DNA of 64,000 nt from Planoprotostelium fungivorum (Eukaryota > Evosea > Variosea > Cavosteliida > Cavosteliaceae). The notes beneath the pieces are model-generated. The model was not told the DNA's origin. It saw only the letters and a program-made list of their open reading frames with translations, and did not search any database. The DNA lies in NCBI GenBank assembly GCA_003024175.1, contig MDYQ01000100.1, positions 1 to 64,000 of the forward strand, in the 5' to 3' direction. Shown piece after piece: positions 42,897-55,096 of the stretch (positions within the stretch are counted from its first letter, which is position 1; every line of letters begins with the position of its first letter). Position numbers and translations under genes: made by a program.

Positions 42897-45418
42897 ATGG
42901 TCCCTCGGAATAACCATAAACGGTTGGTCGCAGACAACGGCAGTCACTCAACATCCACATACCATACGGCAGTTTCGAGAGAGCAACAATCACAGATCTT
43001 CATGCACGTCAACTTCGCGAAGATTACCGCTGGGAAAATATCTAATGTTAGTCATTTCCACCGTTTAGAGGTCGACCCCAGTCGACCTGTGGGATCAGTA
43101 ATCAACCAATTGATTACAGCATTCAAATTGACTAAGAAGGACGAGTGGTTCTTTCGTACTCTAACTGTGAATCCCACAACGGGGGCAGCTAATCCATCAG
43201 GTGAAGTTGTTGCAACGTTCGTATGAATACGTATCTGACCAGTACCTAGCCAAGATCTCCTCCTGCTTGACATTCAGAGATCAAGGTATTAATGATGGAT
43301 CGCACATCGGACTCTTTCCAGTCGAACCTCTCGAGGAGGTGGGGTAGTCTCTTGCATTATTCGTAATGTGACTTCATTCAGGATCTATTCAGCGTCCTGT
43401 CCACTGGATCGACCAAAGAGGGTCAACTGACCCGATCCTTCCTAAGCGGTAAGACCAAGTCTGGATCACAGAAGAGGTACTTGATCGTCACCATGTGGAT
43501 CTAATCTCTTTAGATACTTCTTGTTGACATCTGTGAGACCGGGTGTATTATATTGCTACGAAAAGAAGGCGGTGTGTCCTCTTCCCTCACTTGTAGTCTG
43601 ATCGATCACAGCCGACAGCCAAACCCTCCAGCGTTCACGTCTTGGATTACTTCGAGGTGAATTGCGATAGAAATGCAGCAACAGTCATTGACTCACAGAA
43701 AGGTTGAGTGGGACAGCAACCTGGAGCTTAGACTGAAGAAGAAGGAGTCGTTCAGTGGCCCAGGAAAGGGAGATCTCATTTTGACCGCAGATTCCACCAA
43801 AGAAGCGGCAGGATGGAATAAAATACTGAAGAAAGAGGTGAGTCACATCCATGTCATCACTACTGACTGTCACAGACATACCCCCACAGTGAGCCTTTCT
43901 GTCTTTCCTCTCTTGATCAACATAGCGCATCACATCTGACATCATCATGAACATGATCATCAACTGATATAACCCAGTCGGTGCCGTTGTATTTGGACGC
44001 AGTTTATACGCCCTCCACAATCGCGGTCTGACCAAAGATGGAGTTCCCGATATCTTGACCAAATGCATACAAGCCGTAGAGAGCCGAGGCCTCGTGAGTC
44101 GAGAACTTCTCTGCACCAATGACACAGAGACAGACGGTGCAAGGTATCATGAGAGAGTCAGCCAGCAGTGTGGCCGTGGAGGAGGTGGTCAATCAGATCG
44201 ACGACGGAATTCCGATCAGTTTCACCGGAGTTGCCGATCCCCACACGGTCGGAGGGGTCATGAAACTCTTCCTCAAGAGACTCCCCGACCCCCTCTTCAC
44301 CTTCGACAAGTTTGACGCTTTCTCTGCAGCCGCCAGAGGTGAAGGAGACGTCACGCATCCTGTTTACAGACGTAGATCCGGAGAGAATCATTCAGCTCTG
44401 CGTCGCACTTCCTGTGTTGAACCAGTGCTGTCTGAAAGTCCTCCTCTCCTTCATCGACAAGATCTTGGCTCACTCCAAGGTGAATCTCATGGAAACTCAG
44501 GCTGTGGCCACTGTCTTTGCTCCTAACGTTCTCAGACCGAGAGCTGAAGGTGAGAGGACAGAGACGATCCATCTCTCACATCGATAGGTGATCTCATGTC
44601 AACCACAAACACAACGACGACGATCTTCCAGACGGTGATTGAGAACAGACATCGTATTCCGGTGAGTGAACTGTGGAGGATGTGACTGAGTATATCAGTG
44701 GGTGACCGACTTGAATGTGACCACCGAGAGTGAGAAGCCTTACGCTTCCCCTCCCACCGTCGCTCCACAAGGTGAGATCTCCCTCCTCCTCTTCTCAAAG
44801 TGGAAGGTACCCTCAAAGAGATGGGAAGAGCCGTCAGCATCCAATCGACGGCGGGTTATTCTACTACCACCGTGGATCTTCCGGGCGGTACACCCCCTCC
44901 CGCTGTTCCCACCCCCCATCTAGGTATCTGTACATCACACCCTCCGTGCTCACCCCCACAGCCTCCAGCTACAACGCACTGCAACCCCCTCCCGCTCTCA
45001 TCGTACCACCCTCTCACGGTGAGCCTCTTCCTCTCTCTCTCTCACCCTCACAGATCTGCCCCCTCCCCCCGGTCTCGAACTACCTCCCAGCTTCGATCTC
45101 CCGCCCCCCGCTCACACTTTGGATACCCTTCCCACTCCTCCCTCCTTCCACGCACCCCCCGAGCTGCCGACACCCCCCGGCTTCTCTTCTCTCCCCGCTC
45201 CTCCCGGTTTCTCTTCTCTTCCTCCACCCCCCGGCTTGTCTGTACCTCCCGGGCTTTCACCTTCTTCTTCTTCCAGCCAGTTGAACAGTGGACTGCCCCC
45301 TCCACCTCCCATGTCACAACCTCATTCGGTGGAGCAAGAACTGGCATCGTTGAAGATAGAGCATCAGAGGGCTCTGGCGAAGATCCAGGAGTACGAGAGG
45401 AGATTCGGTCCTCTGTGA
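42897..45418 (+). CDS. PH and RhoGAP domain protein with proline-rich tail
   Basis: GTPase-activating protein for Rho/Rac GTPases. Start MVPRNNHKRLVADNG; an unrecognised N-terminal domain (43000-43340), then a PH domain (43380-43850; EGQLTRSFLSGKTK, KRYFLLTSVRPGVLYCY, AAGWNKILKKE). The RhoGAP domain (43970-44560) shows DGVPDILTKCIQAVESRGL, the arginine-finger loop GIMRESAS formed across an intron (normally GIFR-SG), LFLKRLPDPLFTFDKF, and ETQAVATVFAPNVLRP. The C-terminus is very proline-rich (44800-45300, PPPPP runs; likely SH3/profilin ligands) and closes with a short coiled coil ending EYERRFGPL. Many short introns. Confidence 0.85.
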
Positions 45419-45995
45419 TGATTCTTCATAAAGTATTTGTTTCACCTGTTTTGTCGTAACATTGAATGCACCTTGACTACAGTATCAAGTGACTGAGAAT
45501 TAGTCAGAAGGTGTAGTTGGAATTGAAACTCCTCTATTCATTCAGAGCTCATCAGCGACACGAACCATATCAGAACGCAAATTGCTTGCCTTTTCGTCCA
45601 TAGGCGTCAACTGCATATGTATGGGAGAGCCAGTATTTTGGGCTAGAGTGAGCTTTGAGACTTGTTTCCGAGTTAGTATCAAAGCTGCTGCGCCATGATC
45701 TTTACTCACGCCCCCCTCTCCACACTACTCTCCCGTGATATCACCACTAAAGGGCTTGCTTCATATTCACTCCCAAATTACAAATCACGTGACCTGGAGT
45801 GTTGTAATACAAGCAAATATTCCCTTTCCTGTCTTTCAAATTGCAAACGAACACATCATGTCCAATGGTGGGTGGAAGTCTTTTAAATTATCAACCATGT
45901 TACCGACATTAACCGATACTTCTGATCTATGTGCCTTGATCACCTCCTTTTGCCTCTTTCTAACTCCCTGAGATCTTTCGAGTGATTCTCTCGTG
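45419..45995. other. Interval with a possible small minus-strand gene
   Basis: 577 bp between RhoGAP and VMP1. On the minus strand coding-like pieces can be read: SLERSQGVRKRQKEVIKAH with VNVGNMVDNLKDFHPPLDM (about 45990-45850), a possible following exon reading QEREYLLVLQLQ near 45800, and near 45640-45545 two competing open frames, one ending VRVADEL. Splice signals exist, but I could not fix one frame through all pieces. A small helical subunit gene is possible. It would start right against VMP1. Confidence 0.35.
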
Positions 45996-47611
45996 ATGGT
46001 TCTAACGGTATAGTAGATACACAATTGAATCGTTTGAAACAGTCACGGAAGTTGGCCTCAGAAAAGACGTTATGGAATGCACCCCTAACGACCTCTGTTT
46101 CCTTCTTAGAGGCCAGTATTCAATGTGCAGTGGATACCTCTACCTGGTTAATACGTCACCATCTCCTCGCCTTCTTATCCGTTTTTCTAATCATCTCCAC
46201 ATTTCTGATCTCCCTGCGTGTTCCAGGAGCTCATCAGCCGGTGGGTCAGGCAGATCGCCAGTCCGATCTGCTCCTCTGATCCACATCTAGTACGTTTCCG
46301 TCATCTTTGATGAGATATACATCCACGGGTGGTGGCTCCTCTTGGGTGTCTTATCATCAGTCGGTCTAGGTGATCTCCATCACCATCATCCCATCTCACC
46401 TTCAACAGGAACGGGTCTCCACACGTTCGTCCTCTACCTGGGTCCCTTCATCGCCAAGGTGAGAGCCCTTCATCCCCCTCACCTCACATGACACGAGGTC
46501 ACCCTCGCCGCACACGCCTGCAACAGCGTTGAGTTCAGCACCATGGGCCCCAATTCTTTCCTGTGCCCAGAAAACCCGAATCCAGATTACATTCTGTCCT
46601 CTAATATGTTCGTTTCTCTCCTGCAGATCTTGAAGGTGGTGCAACTCGAGGCTCTCATGTGGGGTGTAGGCACGGCCATCGGTGAACTACCTCCATACTT
46701 TGTGGCCAGAGCGGGTGAGTGGATAACGAAAAGGTTAGCGTGACAATAGACAGCCCGTCTAGCGGGCGTAAAATCTGCGGAGATCGAGGAAGTGGAACAG
46801 ACGAAGAACGAGACCATTCAATCTGCCTCTGGAAACAGCTTTTCTTCCATCATCGCCAAAGGCAAGGTGCGTCTCTCTCACTCTCGTTACCCTCTGCACT
46901 CTCCTCTATGTGTTCATATTCATCCTCTTGTGCCTCACGTTGACCCTCTATGACTCTTATGTTTTATTCCTCTATTGTCATATCGACCAAGATCAGGTGA
47001 TGGCCTTCTCTCTCTTAGAGAATCTGGGCTTCTTTGGAATCTTATTCTTCGCCTCTGTTCCCAATCCCCTCTTCGATCTAGCGGGTATCACCTGCGGTCA
47101 CTTCCTCGTCCCCTTCTGGACTTTCTTTGGAGCCACGCTCATCGGTAAAGCTTTCATCAAGGCACACATCCAGGTGATCTCTATTCAACTCCCTCTCAGC
47201 TCACCCTCGCAGACCATCTTTGTCATCGTGATGTGCAGCGACACGATGTTGAGATTAGGCATCGAGCTCATCCATTGGTTCGTTCCGTTCCTCAGTAAAT
47301 CCATCGAGAGCGCCATCACGAAGCAGAAGAACAACTTTCAGGCCAGCTCGGCTCACCATCACGTCGTCACGGTGAGACCTCGGTCACCCTCTTTTCGTCG
47401 CTGAACAAAGATGCAGAAGAGCTGGTTGAGCGTGGCATGGGACGTTGTGTTGGCCATCATGATCCTGTACTTTTTGACTTCCATCATCAACTCGACGGCG
47501 CAGAACCATTCCGTGGCCAAATTAGACAGACAGATCGAGACGTTGAGTGGAGTTCACACTTCAGCCAAACAGCAGAAGAGTCCGAGGGGAAAGGGAAAGA
47601 AACAGAGATAA
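45996..47611 (+). CDS. VMP1: VMP1-family ER membrane protein (autophagy, SNARE-associated/DedA fold)
   Basis: Multi-pass ER scramblase-like protein needed for autophagosome formation and organelle contacts. A four-codon first exon (MVLT, 45996) is joined by a 35-nt intron to [15 protein letters not shown]. Membrane segments: [18 protein letters not shown], the [27 protein letters not shown] pair, [19 protein letters not shown], and the family core [20 protein letters not shown] followed by [20 protein letters not shown]. The last helix is [17 protein letters not shown], and the end is basic (KGKKQR). The order and key residues match animal and Dictyostelium VMP1. About 9 exons. Confidence 0.93.
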
Positions 47612-47761
47612 AGTCAACGCGATGCGAGATGATCTTTTCCTCAGGAAATAAAATCGGAGCCGTTGTTTTATTTGGTTCCTAGCCCCGTCAGGTGTGTCAG
47701 TTTGAGTCGAGCAGGAGAGAGGTGAGACAATCGGGAAGAGCTTGAGAGGACGCCTCTGAAT

Positions 47762-50700
47762 ATGATATGTGGAGGTGGTAGAAAGGAGAAAGACATGGAT
47801 GGGTCCAGACCGAGGGGCAGATCGTTGGCTCTAGGCAGTGCCACTGGATTCTCTCCCACCAAAGACTCTCCTGATTCAGATACGAAGAAGAAAGATGACA
47901 AGAAGGATAAGAAGGTGACCGCTTCGCTGAGAAGTGTTGTTGATGATATCAGATCAAGGGCACATCGACGCTCGGAAAGATGATGGGAGGGAGAAGTATG
48001 ACGTATTGGGAGGATTTATCACAGACGTTTCGAAGACCGACTCCCCCTGTAGAGGTATGTCCATTCCCGTCCTCAACTCACATTCTCAGCAGATGCAACC
48101 GTCGTCTCCTAATCATTTGGCGAAATCACTGGATACCTCTTACCATCATCTCTCCCCATCGATGTCCAGTACAAGTGACACCAAACAAGTCTCACAGACA
48201 CTGACCGAATTTTCAGATCTGAAGAGTCACTCACCGGAATTAGCGAGACACTCTCGATCCATCAGCACGAGCACCAGCAGAAATTCTCCACTAGTGAGTC
48301 AAACGCACATCACCCATGAGAAAATGATTTACCCATTTTGAATAGAAGGGGAGAGCCACGATGGAGGGTCTCGAATACATGAACGTGAGAGACAGAGAAG
48401 AATCGGAGGAGAGACAACACCAGAAGAATCAGAAGACGAGCGATCTGATCGAAGCCCTGACGAAGATCACAAAGTTAGAGGAAGAGCTGAAAGAATGCAA
48501 GAGTCAGCTCAGGGTGGCTGAAACGAAGGTGGCCGCCATCGAATTACGATGCAGGGTAGCCGAACAGAAGGCCGCGATAGCTGAGGTCAGCTCCCTCCCA
48601 GCATTTCCTCTGACTCCATCTCAGAGCACGGCCGCCGCAGCCATCCTGCAGGCACCTCAAGTCATTCACATTCCACGAACCGAGACGCCGGCCACACCCA
48701 CGAGGGAAGAGCCGGTCACACCGGTGAAAGAGAAGAACACACCAGTAGAAGAGATCGTGTCATCTCCACCGGTCACACCGACTACCCCCAGGAGAGCATT
48801 AGTCACTGTTCCTTCATCGAGAGAGGTACGTCCATCTCTTCTGAACGAGGGAGACATCACATTGAACGTTTTCAGGTACAGAAGTTGCATTCCATGATCA
48901 CACACACGAAGATTGAAAAGACGGAATCATGTGAGGGTGGAACATCGAGTGAGGTTGATGTGATTCAGATAATTCATCACCCGAGACGTCCTTCAGTCAT
49001 TACGGTAGTGCGATACACACTCCAGAGGATCCTCTCATCGCTCGCTCTGATTCTGCAAACTCTGATTCATCCAATTCTCTAAAGGAGGTGTGTGATGTGA
49101 TTCTCTACTCACAGTTGAATGACGAACCAGATGGAGAGTGGAGGGAAATCGAGTAAGAAACTCTCTCCTTCAAACACGTACAACGAACAGAAGAGGAAGA
49201 TGATGGAGAGGATGTCCAAGATGACATCCAGCAACTCCAACAGAGGATCGTTAGACAGTGAGTCACCATCGTGATCGTTCCTCATTCCATCACAGGCAGT
49301 CTCAGTTCTTTCTCTTCTCCCACGTTAACATCCAGTCCTTCCATCTCTAACATGGCTTCTTCTGTCGATTGGCAGTCTCACACTTTCTTATCCGATGTGG
49401 CCTATCAGATCGCTAGAGGAGAGCATTCCACCGTGAAGAAGAAACTGACCAAACTGTTATCCAGAGGTGAATCCTGCGTGAGAGAAGAGAATAGACTGAC
49501 ACAATTTGAAGAGAAGACGCGCGTCGAACTGATGAAAGCACGAGACAAATACGGACAGAGTGTCCTCCACCTCTGTGCCGACGGCTCTTGCTTAGACATG
49601 ATCGAAATGTTGTTGCCGGAGAAGAAGAGTGAGTGAACGTTACATTAGAACCATACGTGACTCAGAGAAAGTGGATCCCTTGTGCAAGCAGATGCTGAAC
49701 AGCACCGACATGAGAGGTTGGACTCCGCTAGCTTATTCCGCCATGAAGGGAGACGAGAACGTCTTCACTCTCCTTCTCAACCGTGGATCCGTCCCCGATC
49801 AGCTCGTCCTCCACTGTGAGTGCATCCATTCTCTATTTCCTCACCTTGTTTCAGACTTCTGCTCGCACTGGTGCACGAAGAACAATCGAGAACTGATGGA
49901 TGTCATGATCCAGAGAGGTGTCGACGTGAATGTGTCCTTCGAGGGAAGCGAAGACAACGACAGACCCCTTCACGCTGCCATCGCCAACAGCAAAGAGGCT
50001 GGTGTGCACGGCATCAGTGGATCCGTCGCCATGGTCGAGTTACTCTTGTCCTTTGGTGCCAATCCGAATCTCCCCAACGGAAAAGGTACGATCATCACAA
50101 GTCCTCCTCTTCCATTCATCTGACGAGAAGACAGGTGACCTTCCCATTCACTGGGCCGTCTACACGAGCAAGAGCAGAGTGGCCAAGATACTCTGCATTC
50201 ACGGAGCAGATCTCTCCCTGGTGGGTTCGGAGGATATGACTGCAGAGGAATTGGCTAGATCCACCGGTAAGGCGGACATCTGTGCTTCTCTCGTGAGAAT
50301 CCGTCAGGTGAGTCGAGACATCGGCCGAGTGTCTGACGATTGTAGATTACAGAGATCCTGAAGGCGGTGGATCTATCGGAGAACGAGTACAAGGACATTC
50401 TGGCCAAGATGATCGAGGAGGAGATCGGAGAAGAAGAGTTCAAGAATCTCACCATGGACATCGCAAAGGCCATGGGCATAAGGAATGCCAGCTCCTTGGC
50501 GGTACGTCACTCACGCGTTCCATCGATTCATCCAGTGCATCTTCTCATTTGTGACAGCTTCTATTCGCCCTACAAGAGAAACTGAAGGATTCCGGCCGAA
50601 AGGGAGGAAGGATGGAACGAGTGGACTCTGTCGATCAGATGAAGTTTGCCACACCCACCGAAACGTGAGATGAAAGTAGAAGCAAAATTGACTGATGCAG

Positions 50701-53700
50701 TGCGAGCGTGGGTGACAACAGCATATCCTTCTATACATGGGCTTCATCTCTACACAATGGAAGTGAGATGAGGAAGAACTGGAAGGTGTACGAGGCCATG
50801 AACACGACGAAGGAATGCACGGAAGACTTGGACAGACTATCGAATCGTCTGGGACTGCTTGGAATGAGAAGCAGGAACGCCGAGGGACAGAGGGGAGACA
50901 ATCTCTTCGTAGCGGTCAGTGATCAGATGTACGATGTCGTAGACAAGGCAGGAGAATTGAGACAGGTGAGATCATCGTCTCACGCGTGAACGAGAGATTG
51001 AGTGGAATAGAAATGTGCCAACTGGTTGGTGGAGAATGGTAAGCACAAGATACCGAACAGTGATGCCACTCTGTCTTCTCTCGTCAAGAACCAAACGTGG
51101 GAGGAATACTGCAAGTGAGTGTCATCCATCACCATTCTTGATTGAGATGATTCAGGGACGTCAAGAAAGAGGGATGGGGTGATGCCATCTGTCTCTACGC
51201 GCTGTGTCAGATCTGCCAGTGTCCTTTCATCGTCATCTCTTCCGTTCCAGGGCAGATGTACATCGTATCTCTCACCCCCAACGATAAGGTGAGTCCACAC
51301 ATCACAACTACAGAGAGATTCAACTTCGATCAGTCCGAAAACAACGGTAGAACGGTTCAGCTGGCTCATCTCTCAACAAAGTTCAAGTATTCTTCGTTGA
51401 TTCGAATGAATGACAACCTGATGATGCAGCAATGGGGCGATGCCATTGATTTCAGAGAGATCAAGTTGGTGAGAAGAGTGGGACAGGGAGGTGAGATGTC
51501 ACAACTCTACCATCCCTCTCACACGTCATCACAGGAGAAGGAAAAGTCTACGAAGGTTTCTGGAAGGGTATCCGTTTGGCCATCAAGAGAGTGAGTCATC
51601 TCACCTCCAATACATCTCTCATTGATATCACAGACGATCCAAACGGTGGATAACACGAAGAACGGAGGAGAAGAGGGAGAATCGATCAAGAGATTCCGTG
51701 CAGAGATCGCCATGCTGAAGAGACTCCGTTTCCCCAACATCATCATGTGAGTGGAAGAAGGAGATGAAGAGGTTGACGATGAAAGGTACATCGGTACTTC
51801 ACTGCAGGGGAACAACGTGTACATGCTGACAGAGTTCATGGAGAGAGGAGACCTGTCCTCTCTGCTACTCAATGGGGGAGACAAGGTGGGGTGGCACATT
51901 CGAATGAGAATGGCACTGGAGATCTCATCCGCCGTCAATTACCTTCACTCTCTCCGTCCTCCCGTGGTACACAGGGTGATTCATCTCATTCTCTCTTCTT
52001 CGTTCATCCCGTTAGATGATACGTAACGTATATCCTTCACCTTCTAATGTCAACAGGATCTCAAATCATCGAACGTTCTGGTCGACAAGAATTATCACAT
52101 CAAGTTAACCGACTTTGGTGTGGCCAAGATATTGGACGGACAGAACATGCTCAAGACCTTCTGCTCCACCCTCGCTTACACCGCTCCCGAGGTGAGTCTC
52201 TCGATCGAACGAGAGAATAGAGGCTGAATGAGTATCAGATCTTGAATGCGGAAGAGTACAACGAGAGGGTAGATGTCTACTCGTTTGGAATTCTCCTGTG
52301 GGAGTTGAGTACGTGCAAGACACCGTACGAAGGAAAGAAGGACCAAGAGATCTTGATCGGTGTATCTCAATCAGATCTGAGGCCACAGATCTCACAAGAG
52401 ACACCGCAAGATCTCAGCCACATCATGGTGCGATCTTGGTCACGTGACCCCCACGACCGTCCCAATTTCGAGTGGATCACCGAGGAACTCAACCGGTGAG
52501 TGATTTTCCGTTTCCATGGAGATAAAATAACGCGACGCAGCGTCAACGCGAGCGTGGAGAATCTCCAAGTGGAGATGGAGAATCTGAGTCGTCCCACCTC
52601 GATGAAATTCTCCAACTCTTCTCTCATGCGATCCCCCTCCTCCATCAAGAGGAAGGTGGAAGAAGAGAGCAATCAGCCACAAGGACAGTACTGGGAGATC
52701 AATCCAAAAGATCTATCCTTCGATACGAAGGATCTGGTTGGATCGGGTGAAGAGAAGGTGTCCATCGATGTCATCTCACCATAACAGGTGCATCTGCAAA
52801 TGTGTACAGAGGCAAGTACAGAGAGCAAGATGTAGCCATCAAGGTGTTGAAGAAATCTCCCACGGAAGAGGACATCATCGAGATACAGAAGGAGTTGGAT
52901 GTTTTATCCAAGTGCGTACGATATGAAGATGGAAGCTGATGTCGTCAGGATACGCACGCCCAGCTTAGTCTTCTTCTATGGAGCCAGTTTAGGTAATAAC
53001 TGCTGCATCGTCACGGAATACATCCCAGGAGGTGAGTCATCCCTCTACAACCTGCCTTCTCAACGTCTCAGGTACACTTCACGACGTTCTGAATCAGAAG
53101 GATTACAATTTCGGTTGGGAGCAGGCTCTCAACTTCTCCATCAAATTGGCCAAAGGACTTCACTTCCTCCACACGTGGAGCCCTCCAGTCATCCACAGAG
53201 ATCTCAAACCATCCAACCTCCTCATCTATCGTGACGATTTAAGAATCTGTGATCTCGGTTTAGCTCGATTCGTGGCCCAAGGAAATCGAGACATCACCAT
53301 CTTCAAGTGCAAAGGAACGCCGGTGAGTCATCGTTTCTTGATAGAATCATTCTTCTACTCCAAGTGACATGGGACAGTTATACGTGGCACCGGAGGTTTA
53401 TTATTCGGGGGTTGAGATCGAGGGTAGAAGGGACAAGGACACGGAGGGTTTCACTCACGCTGGTTACAGTACGAAATCGGTGAGAGGAGAGGAGTGGATG
53501 GAGGGTGACGGAGGCAGGACATCTTCAGTTTCAGTATCATACTGTGGGAGATGGTCTCTCGCGTGTTCCACGGGAAGTACCTGACGCCTTACTATTCGGA
53601 CGATAAGAATCTATCCTACGATGCTGCTGTTCTCATTCAAGTGGCCAGGAAGAACTTGAGACCAAAGATCAGGTTCGCTCTTCATCCATGAACATGACAC

Positions 53701-53996
53701 GATCATCATCTACTTTTCAGAGATGAAGATACTGAACGACACAGACCTGAGATACCTACGAGTATATCCACGCTGCTGCAGTGGTGCTGGAACAAGGATC
53801 CCACCTTACGGCCGAGTGCCCTGACGATCATCCAGCAATTGGAACAACTGCAAGCGGACTACACCAGCAACCCCAACCGGTGGACAAAGACATCGGTTCC
53901 TCACAGTGCCCTCTCTCCCAATTCTTCAAAGAGGAACTCAAAGAGGTGAGATCTCATGCGACACGTGCACGACGTCTGATGGTGTGCAGGATGTAA
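47762..53996 (+). CDS. Giant ankyrin / OTU-like / tandem TKL kinase protein
   Basis: One frame can be followed through some 35 short introns (about 1,500 aa). The start is [10 protein letters not shown] (in-frame ATG at 47795 is an alternative). Order: a Ser-rich N-terminus; a coiled coil (48400-48590); a Pro/Thr-rich linker; ankyrin repeats (49540-50290: [47 protein letters not shown]); an OTU-like domain (50800-51420: [40 protein letters not shown]); kinase 1 (51440-52500: [30 protein letters not shown]); and kinase 2 (52690-53860: [35 protein letters not shown]). The OTU part lacks the Cys after DGN and the HY-N-S His (see findings). Both kinases keep their catalytic Lys and Asp. TKL-type kinases are inferred. 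Confidence 0.8.
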
Positions 53997-54043
53997 AGAA
54001 TAAAAGACGGATCGATTGAATACAACATCTATTATTCGTGCAT

Positions 54044-54859
54044 CTACACGTAAACTCTGGCCAGACATTCCACGAGAGCTACGGGCTTCTTCTCGTTCTC
54101 TCTCTCGACAGTGACCTTCCATCATCAGTCTCACAGCTGCATCACGGTTCACACCTGTAGAGTGTTCTGCACGCCACTGGGTACGGTGGTCGTCTCTTGC
54201 AATACGGCCTGCATCATTGTCTTTAGACATGTTTTCATCGTCACAAGATGTTCTCACCCTCACACGGATTCGGCTTCCCACGTGAACGGGAGAGATGAAT
54301 CTCACTTTGTTGAGTCCGTAGTTGACTCCCATCTTGGCACCTTCGATCTTAGGAATGATCTCCTCCATCAACTGTTGATGATTAGATTGAACACGAATGG
54401 AAGGAGTCATCACCAGTGGAAGGAGACTGAGAGTGAGATAACCATGAGCGATGGTGGAGCCGAAAGGTGATTCCTTCTTGGCTCTATCAGGGTCTGTGTG
54501 GATCCACTGGATATGTCAGAAGGGTCATGGTAATGTACGACCAACCTGAAAATCTCCTGTGGCATCAGCGAATGCATTCACTCTGTCCTGTGTTACGGCT
54601 GTGAAGTATTAACAACGTATAGTGAAAAATGAGATGACTTACTGAACCATTGGCCCACTCCCAACTCTTTACCCACAAGAGACTTCCATTCGTTCAACGT
54701 CACCGAACGATTTACACGTTGTCTTTGGTTCACGAGTAACTCCCTCACGACTACATGCATTAGACAAACATGATGGGGAAAGTAAATACCCGAAGCGGAT
54801 ACAGGTGTGGGTTCGATTTGCCCCGCAATCTGTGCGATTCTTCTGGAGGTGGTGTCCAT
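54044..54859 (-). CDS. MaoC-like (R)-specific enoyl-CoA hydratase
   Basis: Hot-dog fold hydratase acting on trans-2-enoyl-CoA or a related acyl-CoA thioester. The start is [17 protein letters not shown]; after an intron come [20 protein letters not shown] and the catalytic hydratase-2 motif [19 protein letters not shown] with [18 protein letters not shown]. The C-terminal strands are built from short exons ([50 protein letters not shown]) ending VYV. About 190-200 aa, as in bacterial MaoC and mitochondrial hydratases. No clear mitochondrial presequence or peroxisomal C-terminal tripeptide. It converges with the big kinase gene, 47 bp between stops. Confidence 0.88.
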
Positions 54860-55096
54860 ATCTTGTTATGACGATGTTTGTAAAGCTTCGGAACTGAGAG
54901 GAAGAAATTCGAACAAAGTAGTTTCTGAGGGAAAAAAGAACGCGACCTGATCTCCGACCCCCTGTTGACACCGACAGGTCATCTCCTCTAATCGAAGCAG
55001 AACGCTGCAGGTGTGTGTATGGGATAGAATGATCTGTCGTCTGACAACTCACTCTTATCTTATGATCGAATTAAAATTGAATAATCACGAGGGACG

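Noticed and set aside
46587-46817. Minus-strand frame inside VMP1
   Set aside because: Antisense to exons of a clearly conserved gene.
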